Shown: in pieces, positions 57,221 through 64,000 of the stretch
Position numbering within the stretch: the stretch's first letter is position 1
How the letters are laid out: each line of letters starts with the position of its first letter
From: Echinarachnius parma
Taxonomy: Eukaryota; Echinodermata; Echinoidea; Clypeasteroida; Echinarachniidae
Assembly: GCA_037951105.1 (NCBI GenBank)
Contig: JBAMJV010004288.1
Location: 1-64,000 of the forward strand
Direction: 5' to 3'
Length of the DNA: 64,000 bases
Notes under the pieces: generated by a model
The model's input: the letters and a program-made list of their open reading frames with translations, nothing else
What the model was told of the DNA's origin: nothing
The model's database searches: none
Program-made: the position numbers and the translations under genes

Positions 57221-57641
57221 CTAAGGCAGCGAATTTCCACTGGAATTTGGTGAAAAGGCACTCTGACCATCAACGACCTTGTCCACACTGTTGGTTACCA
57301 TAGCAACAATCCTACCTAGCTTGTGTGACAACTGGCCGAGATTCTCTATCAGTTCAACCATTGAAAGCTTGCGCAGCTCCCCGCCTTCAGTACCATCCAA
57401 TGAGAGGGATTGTTCTGTGGGGCCAGGGTGGCTGCCATCTCTAACGGGGAATCCCATTGGCTGGTTGGCAGGGTGGGCGGAGCTAGCGGCTGTGCCCCTG
57501 AGGAAAGGGCTACTCATGATGGAGCGCACGATTTCAGAGGGGGGCGAATTTGTGCCCTCTGTGTGTGCCCCTGAATCCGACTCCCGTCTCGACAATAGTG
57601 GCATGGATTGAACTCGCCTCATCAGCTCAACCTGGTAACAT
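57221..57641 (-). CDS. ANKS3: ANKS3 terminal exon
   Basis: 421 bp, phase 2 start, acceptor tcctcctgtag, stop TAG. It encodes [20 protein letters not shown] through a Ser/Pro-rich part and [20 protein letters not shown] to the C-terminus SGNSLP. The plus-strand ORF at 57279-57611 is its shadow. Confidence 0.87.
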
Positions 57642-58326
57642 CTACAGGAGGAAAATAAAAGGGAGAAAATATGTTAGTTAATAATTATCATTTTAGAATT
57701 TAATAATAGAAACAAGGGAATCCAACATCAAAATTTAATCAACTCTATTGTTTGTTTGTTTCGTATGACATACATGTATATATTATATAATGCACATTCT
57801 ATAATGTCAAGTCTAATAATTTTGTCCAGAACATTTTCTGTAATAATGTACATACAATGTAGTTGTGATCTGGCAAATGCCAAGGATTCAGCGCTCAGAT
57901 TTCTCCGCCATTGTGGCAGGAAGTTTGGGGGCAATAAGTAAAGATGATGAGTACACACTACCCACCTGACGTTGTCATACAGCTGCCGCATGCGATGACA
58001 CAGCTTGCTGGTATCCGTTACCATGGTGATCGTCTGTTGATGGACCTTCTTATCCTCCATCAGGCATCCCTCCACCACGCTCCTCAGCTCTCTTTCCTGG
58101 AGTATCTGGGCATCCAACTGGTCCTTCTTCATCCCAACCTACCGGGAAAAGCAATGAAAACAATCCAAACAGAAAGAAAAGATTTTGTTAACTAAATTTT
58201 AGTGGCTAAAGTTGTGTGTTATCATAGAAAAAAACATAGTTATTATCTGTCTTTATTCCATTAACAAGAGGGCGCTATGCAGACACTTGGAAGGTTTAAT
58301 CATTTAATCAATCATTTAATCAATCA

Positions 58327-58372
<46 letters not shown>

Positions 58373-61300
58373 CCAATCAATCAATCAGAGAATAAATGAA
58401 ACAATAACAAAATATGATCATCAATCAATCAATACACGTACCTCTGAAAGTTCTACAGACATTTCTTGCATGGCAGTCTCTCGACTCTTGTCAGCATACA
58501 CACCTGTTCAAATTTATGGTTGATGGTGTGGAGCTTGTGAAAATCAAGCAAGCCCCAATCATTCTATCAATCAATCAATCAGCGAAGCAGTCAATTGGTG
58601 AAGCAATCAATCAAAGGAGAATTAAATAGCCAATTTAAAAAAGTACCTCTGAAAGTTCTACAGCCATTTCTTGCATGGCAGTCTCCACTCGATCAGCGTA
58701 CACCTGTTCCAAGTTGTTGCTGAATGGCGTAGCCTGGCTGTGCCACCGCGCTATGGCATTGGTCAGTTTGCGCCTGGGACCCATAAGTCTGATGATGGAC
58801 GTAGAGATAAGATGCAGAAAAAAAAATCTTTATAATTACCCAACCCAATATCTAAAAGAAGACAATAGACTAGTACTGTACACATCATTTAATAATTATG
58901 TGAATTCAGATATGGCAAATGTTTCTTATTGTGTAAGTGTAAAATATATAATAATAATAATGCATTTATAATTTTATACAGCACATTGCCAATCTCAAAT
59001 GTTAGAAATACTGTTGGCCAAAATTATGGGGATACATGTAGGTGCATGAGTTTTCAATTGTTTGTTATTGGTTAAACATGCACTAAACAAAATTTCTGTG
59101 AAAGATTGTCTGCAGAAATCATCTTAAGTTGAAATCAGTATAATAGTAGATAACATTTATAAAGCATTTCCTATGTGCTGTGAAAAAAGAACTTTTATTA
59201 CCCCTTGTCACAACTAAACATTCAAGCCAACACATTATAGTGTGCAATGTAAAATCTCTAAGGAACATACAGCCTGTGAGCAGCCACAAAAATGCATTAC
59301 AAGTTAACTGCTGAAGTAAAGGAATATGTATCAAACTCACTTAATGCCAACTTCCTTGAGATCACTATCCGTCAGTGTCAGGAACACCCTCAGATCAATC
59401 TCCTGCTCCTCAAAGACATGAAGATACTTGGACAGGCTGAGGCTCTCCAGCAGCTCCCGGAGGTTGATGAACGGGTGACTGACCTTCTCCTCCTGGCTGA
59501 CATCAGATGACCTTCGACCCTGAGAGGCCGGGTCGCTGACCTGAAGTTCATTGACCTGAAGTGGGTGAACCATGGAGGTGTAGCCGATGGCAGGATGCTG
59601 TAATTGATGCTGGGATGGGTGATGTTGACCGGGAACATGTTGTCCAGGATGCTGCTCGGGATGGAGAGGGTAGGAGGCGTGACTGGGTGGATGATGGTGA
59701 GGGAGAGGCGCACCAGGAATGTTCGGGTTGGGGTAGACCTGAAGATTGGGACTCAAATTCCAACCAACATGCATCTGTGCCTCTTGCTGCTGATGCTGTT
59801 GAAGATGTTGATGATGCTGAAGATTACCCGGGAAGCCTTGACTCGCACCATCACCGAGTCCAATCTTGCTGATGTGGGCGACCAACTCATTTGGATCCAC
59901 ACCCCCGTGACTCGAGCGACGTTGCATCTCCTCCCGGTCGCTCATGGAATCGTTCCGGTCGAGGCTACTGTCCTCGTTGCTGGATAGGCTCGCGTCGCAG
60001 CTGACACCGAGGGCACCGGCCAGACCCCCTGCAGAGCTGTTGCTGCAGCTGGAGCTGGTGCTCCGGATAGTGAGGGCGCCAGACACGCAGAAGGCAGTGT
60101 CCTCTGCATCGTCTGCATCCTCTCCCTGGCTGACATCAGAGCCTGGAGAGAGAGGTAAATGAATACACAAACTAGTAACTAAAGTAATTTTGTAAAGGAT
60201 ATTTACAACAAAGCAATGCTATTGACACAACTAGTCTCATATAATGATTTATATTACCCAATGCCCAGGGAAACTTGGTGAGCCCTCTATTAACTCAATG
60301 GGGATGGCAAAATCAGGTGGGGAACAGGTTAAGTTGCGAATTGAAGATTAAGGTACATTGCTATATCATATACATGTACAATATTGCAAGAAAGACATTA
60401 TATTCCATCCATTCCTCTGTTTTTTTATTCAATCTCTAGCCAAATATTTAAGAGACATATTATAATTAGAGAGAACCATCCACAGCTATGTGGAAAGAAC
60501 TAAATAAAGCTCATTAAGCAACATACAATATATCATATTTGCATTAAAATAGATACTTTTATGTACACGTACGATGGATTAAATATCATTAATACATGGA
60601 GCTAGTTACCAAAGTTTCCTGAGAACTAACCATGGCAACTTGCAAGACGTACCATGCACGGGCGAGCCAGATTTCTTTTGTCCCAAAAGTTTTGCAAATG
60701 TCTCTGGTCCGTCCATGATGCTGAGTCCTTTGACCTTGGAACTTTGACCTATATGCCCTGATTAGAGCTATAAATTAAAATCTGATGAAAATCTGACCAT
60801 TGGAAGGTTTACCATGTACTGGTGAAGCAGATTTTTTCTTTCCCAAAAGCTTTGCAAGGGCCTCTGGTCCGTCCATGATGCTGAGACCTTTGACCTTTGA
60901 ACTCCGACCTTTGCCATGATGGTGATGGTGGCTTGGCCTGGATGGTCGTGTCTGGAAGTTCTCATCCGATGAGCTCAGGTCAATATCATCGCCCAATCCT
61001 GAGAGAATCACAGTAATAAACAGAAAATGTAATGTATTTGTCATAAAAGTTATCATTCTATACGTCCTAAGCAGAAAGGGAATTACCAGTTCATGTTTAA
61101 TTAGATCAATTGAAGTGTTTCAAAATATTTATTCCAGAATTGTATACTACAAAACATTTTAACTTACATTACAATCCCTAGTCCTACAATACGCTTGGTG
61201 AGGGCAATATGAATATTTGTTATACCAAAATAAAATCATCTTCAACAACAGGTTATGTTTTAGAATTCGAGACAAATAGGGCAGATATGATCAAATAAAC

Positions 61301-63761
61301 AAAGAAAGAACATTCTGCAATTGTAATGTGAATTGTTCTATTTTGTTTGTCAATAGGAAAGGGCCCTGCATACATTTTAATACATTTTAATATTATTACA
61401 CGTAATTGAAACCACCACACACTTAATTTCACGATATTAGTCTCTTATTGTTCTATGCACCAAGCGAAAGTTTTGCACTATGCACAAATGCACTTCTCAA
61501 TACGAAACATGTCACTAAATATATTTTGTTATTTTCTCTCGAAATTAATTCAGCCATGCTCACTTTGAATTATTTCACCTATATCTTATTTAACTTTGAA
61601 TATAACACACAAATTTAAAATACAATTGATAAATAGATTTTTAATCACGTCCCTTGAATAGGTTGTTCTTTATTTGCTAGTAACTCGGCAGAGGCCACAG
61701 TCATCATCAAGCTTTTACGCTTACGACATGTGGTCTCCCGCTTTTTCCTTTATAAGAAACTTACTAAGCATTACATAAAATATCCATTCTCCCCCTTATT
61801 TCTTATTTTATATTATGCAGATTATTTTCACGATGGATTGGCACCAATTAATATATTTGTTTTTGCTTGTATTTTAATTAGAAACATATTTTGTTAAACT
61901 TACATGTTACTCATTTTATATATTTGTATGATGTTTCTTTGTATTGATGTGAAAAAGTGGAAATAAAATAAACAAACAAACAAACAAACATCATTAAAGG
62001 GCCCATGGCCTTAGCGATGCATAAAAACATATCTTGAAGCAGTGAACAAAATTAACTGGGCTCTGGGAAATTTCGCCCCCAAAATGCCACAAATAGCCTC
62101 CATAAATTTGCATAGAGTTCAATTCAAAACAACATAATGTTATTTTACTGCATACAAGTTTGAAAAGCAGCCCCCCCCCCCAAAAAAAAAAAAAATAATA
62201 ATAATAATAATAATAATTAATAACACTTGTAATGCATTAACTAAGTCTTGCCTTAGTAACCTGTATTTATATGAGTGCGCTCGGATCCTGACCAAAACAA
62301 AAAATTAATAGATAAATCCCTGTCTTTAAAATGCTTTCCCACCTGGCTCTTATCGGAGGCTAGAGGGTGACATACAGCTGTTGTCGATCAGACTAACGAT
62401 CTTTATGCGTCCGTTCATTAGGGCCAGGGACCGTGTCGGTATAGATTATCATAATTGATTGAACACATCTGTAAACCAACTAACCATACCAATGCATAGG
62501 ACATATTTTGAAAGTTTCTAGCTCACCTGGCGCTGATCTGAGGCTAGAGGGCGACATACACCTGTTGTCGATCAGACTCACGATCTTCATGTGTCCATTC
62601 ATGAGGGCCAGGGACCGTGCTGTGTCGCCTCGCTGATTCTTCAGGTCTACAGATACTCCATCCTGTATGAAAAGAGCAAATCATTTGAATATAACATAAA
62701 ATGATAATAATAATAGACAATTAATAATAACAATATTAATAATATGAACATTTGTATAGCGCAGCTACTATAAATATAAACTCTACTGCAAATTATAAGG
62801 AGCTCCTTTTAAGTGAACAAAAAACAAACAAAACCAGGACGTCATGATAGTTTCATCTATATGATCCGATACCGATAATTACCCTACTTACAAATCGCCA
62901 TTCTAGTCCGAATTTCACGAATGAAAGAAATCAAAATTGATGTCAAATGTATCAACTACTGTTAATTGATTTCTACTACAATTGCAAAAGGTTACAGAGC
63001 GGCGTTTTTCAATAACTTTACAGTAAAGGAGACATTTCAAAAATCAAAACCCATTTCATTCTTCTGTTACCATAAGCCCAAAACAACTAGGTACAAGAGA
63101 AATGTTAAAGCTTTAAGTAATTTTGGTTGAATTTGAGAAAGTTAATGGATCACTTTAACCCCTTCAGGACTGGTCCCGAAAGGGCTTGGGCAGGGGTCTA
63201 TAGAGTGGTGAAGTGTGATGTCATCTATGATGTCATAAACATCTTTTTTTAGAATTTTCAAATTTGAACTTCATTTTCAGAAAGAGCATAACAAATAATG
63301 TCCAAATACCGAAAATCAAATGAATATGTTAAGTATTGGCTGAGATATGCCCATCCGAATGATTTTTGTTGTCAATAGGCAATCAGTGTTATAGTGCTCT
63401 GGTTCATAACTTTATGATAACATAACTTTATGAACCAGTGCACTATAACAATGACCGCCCATTGAAGTAAAATTCATTAGGATGGGCATATCTCAGCCAA
63501 CACTTAACAATTTCAATTGCTTTTCGGTATTTAGACATGATTTTTGATGCTCTTTCTGAAAAGTTCAAATTTGAAAAAAAAAAAAAAAATGTATATGACG
63601 TCATGGCTTCTGTACTCTACGGCGAATACAAATAGCAAAATCAATCAGTCTTGAGCGGATAACTATTATTGTGACTTACTGCTCCCAAGAGAAGGTTGAC
63701 GATTATCTCATGACCCTCCGCTGCGGCCATCATTAGCGGTGTGACGCCAAGAGAGGGCTCC
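57221..63761 (-). CDS. ANKS3: ANKS3-like ankyrin repeat and SAM domain protein (5' exons outside the window)
   Basis: Minus-strand exons 63761-63680, 62662-62527, 60998-60813, 60142-59341, 58788-58647, 58138-57966 and 57641-57221 join in frame to about 645 residues: ends of the ankyrin repeats, a low-complexity linker (HHHHH, His/Gln/Pro-rich), a SAM domain split over two exons, a coiled-coil-like segment and a Ser-rich C-terminus ending at TAG 57221. SAM wording ([47 protein letters not shown]) is characteristic of ANKS3. Vertebrate ANKS3 is ~650 residues with six ankyrin repeats, is linked to cilia, and binds NEK8/NEK7, ANKS6 and BICC1; several ankyrin exons must lie beyond 64000. The gene is tail-to-tail with the receptor gene. 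Three exons have nearby partial duplicates. Confidence 0.88.
57966..58138 (-). CDS. ANKS3: ANKS3 exon: coiled-coil-like segment
   Basis: 173 bp, phase 0 to 2, acceptor cccggtag, donor gtgggt. [20 protein letters not shown], then [18 protein letters not shown] and a heptad-like continuation ([17 protein letters not shown]). Confidence 0.87.
58300..58395. repeat. (CAAT)n microsatellite
   Basis: About 20 copies of caat/tcaa with few interruptions, in an ANKS3 intron. Confidence 0.9.
58443..58519 (-). pseudogene. ANKS3: Duplicated fragment of the SAM/helical exon
   Basis: Copy of the last ~75 bp of 58647-58788 plus donor (TCAGAG|gtacgt): [13 protein letters not shown]. Its 5' part is frame-disturbed and no acceptor is seen. 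Offset 204 bp. Confidence 0.7.
58647..58788 (-). CDS. ANKS3: ANKS3 exon: C-half of SAM domain
   Basis: 142 bp, phase 2 to 0, acceptor ccatcatcag, donor gtactt. [20 protein letters not shown] followed by [20 protein letters not shown]: last SAM helix and start of the helical region. Confidence 0.9.
59341..60142 (-). CDS. ANKS3: ANKS3 large exon: low-complexity region and N-half of SAM domain
   Basis: 802 bp, phase 1 to 2, acceptor ctctctccag, donor gtgagt. Ser-rich and acidic at the start ([20 protein letters not shown]), then His/Gln/Pro-rich, then the SAM domain start [20 protein letters not shown]. The plus-strand ORFs at 59561-60162 are antisense shadows. Confidence 0.9.
60653..60748 (-). 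CDS. ANKS3: Phase-compatible duplicate of the ANKS3 linker exon (possible alternative exon)
   Basis: 96 bp, 32 codons, phase 1-1, with an acceptor (gggcatatag) and donor (gtacgt). It encodes [20 protein letters not shown] plus GSPVHG, matching the C-terminal half of the parent exon 65 bp upstream. No stop codon and frame-neutral, so it could be included additionally or used instead of the parent exon. Expression unproven. Confidence 0.6.
60813..60998 (-). CDS. ANKS3: ANKS3 linker exon
   Basis: 186 bp, phase 1-1, acceptor attctctcag, donor gtaaac. Contains [20 protein letters not shown], a His run, and [20 protein letters not shown]. Confidence 0.88.
61000..62342. other. ANKS3 intron
   Basis: No exon or mobile element recognised. 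Short (AAAC)n at about 61965-61990, a C/A homopolymer and (AAT)n at 62170-62220. Confidence 0.6.
62343..62437 (-). pseudogene. ANKS3: Duplicated ANKS3 exon fragment with in-frame stop
   Basis: Copy of the 3' ~95 bp of the exon at 62527-62662 plus its donor (CCAG|gtgg). It translates [20 protein letters not shown] then CMSPSSLR and a TAA stop. No acceptor is visible at its 5' edge. Offset to the parent exon is 184 bp. Confidence 0.75.
62527..62662 (-). CDS. ANKS3: ANKS3 last ankyrin-repeat exon
   Basis: 136 bp, phase 0 to 1, acceptor tcatacag, donor gtgagc. [20 protein letters not shown] then [20 protein letters not shown]: one ankyrin repeat and the start of the linker. Confidence 0.88.
63200..63615. 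mobile_element. Foldback MITE in an ANKS3 intron
   Basis: Arms of ~200 bp mirror around about 63418: ggctgagatatgcccatcc / ggatgggcatatctcagcc, gttatagtgc / gcactataac, and attttcagaaagagca / tgctctttctgaaa. The centre is ataactttatgataacataa. Non-coding. Confidence 0.85.
63680..63761 (-). CDS. ANKS3: ANKS3 ankyrin-repeat exon
   Basis: 82 bp, acceptor ttcttctcag, donor gtaagt, ending in phase 0. It encodes [20 protein letters not shown] followed by LGA, the consensus core of an ankyrin repeat. Confidence 0.88.
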
Positions 63762-64000
63762 CTGAGAAGAATGAATGGAGAAGGAATATTAACGGTGGAT
63801 ATGAAATACATTTCAAGGAAACACAAACTACATGTAAATAAGATTGACAGTCTCAAAATGATGAGACCATATTTGTGAAAAGAAATGTTCAGTCTATAAT
63901 GATAATAATAAAAATGGACCAGCAATAGTATTGCGCCATCAATCTAGACATTCTTTTCCAAGGGACAAGTCAAATTTCATAGACCGCCTTGAATCTGATT

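Noticed and set aside
57279..60162. Plus-strand ORFs opposite ANKS3 (57279-57611, 59561-59872, 59604-59987)
   Set aside because: Antisense shadows of verified minus-strand exons with matching splice sites and domains.

Overview
The window is intron-rich, transposon-dense animal DNA. No bacterial-style operons, rRNA genes or CRISPR arrays are visible. A clear ANKS3 orthologue, C-type lectin/sushi/EGF exons, CR1/L2-type LINE fragments, tRNA-derived SINEs and large foldback elements resembling sea-urchin TU elements point to a marine deuterostome invertebrate. An echinoderm is my best guess, but the species is not recognised.

Layout. (1) 1-4.4 kb: AT-rich non-coding DNA with a diverged direct repeat. 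(2) 4.4-18.7 kb: a degraded LINE on the minus strand, then a hAT-like element with a perfect 8-bp target duplication and a SINE inside it, then a Tc1-like transposase relic and the start of a foldback element. This whole ~6-kb block is tandemly duplicated (6381-12420 and 12421-18726). (3) 17.7-23.9 kb: a composite foldback element built of satellite arms, with a second foldback element and TTAA-flanked MITEs nested in it and Tc1-like transposase relics in inverted orientation on both outer edges. (4) 23.9-31.1 kb: AT-rich DNA, a LINE 3' fragment, long (CA)n tracts and a ~155-bp minisatellite carrying YY1-like motifs. (5) 31.1-49.2 kb: a large inverted duplication (palindrome, spacer about 38601-38873) holding two head-to-head copies of a cell-surface receptor gene. 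(6) 49.2-53.5 kb: the 3' end of the plus-strand copy, with its transmembrane exon and cytoplasmic tail. (7) 57.2-63.8 kb: the 3' two-thirds of ANKS3 on the minus strand, tail-to-tail with the receptor.

The receptor is the most interesting content. All its extracellular exons are symmetric phase 1-1: sushi, sushi, EGF, then a tandem array of 75-bp exons each encoding 25 Ser/Thr/Pro-rich (mucin-like) residues, then a TM exon and a ~213-residue tail with an ITAM-like YSEL-x10-YTDL motif. A C-type-lectin C-terminal exon lies in the palindrome spacer on the minus strand. The minus copy therefore has CTLD-sushi-sushi-EGF-mucin but no TM or tail in view. The plus copy has sushi-sushi-EGF-mucin-TM-tail but no CTLD or signal peptide in view. 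By eye, sushi exon 1 differs at 6 of 198 bases (4 amino-acid changes) between arms, while the flanking intron is almost identical. Each arm carries its own transposon insertions, and the arms differ in mucin-exon number (4 versus 8), so the palindrome is not a simple read artefact.

ANKS3 shows a second recurrent pattern: three of its exons each have a partial duplicate (3' part plus splice donor) 160-204 bp downstream. One of these duplicates is an intact, phase-compatible 32-codon exon. All counts and alignments here were made by eye.
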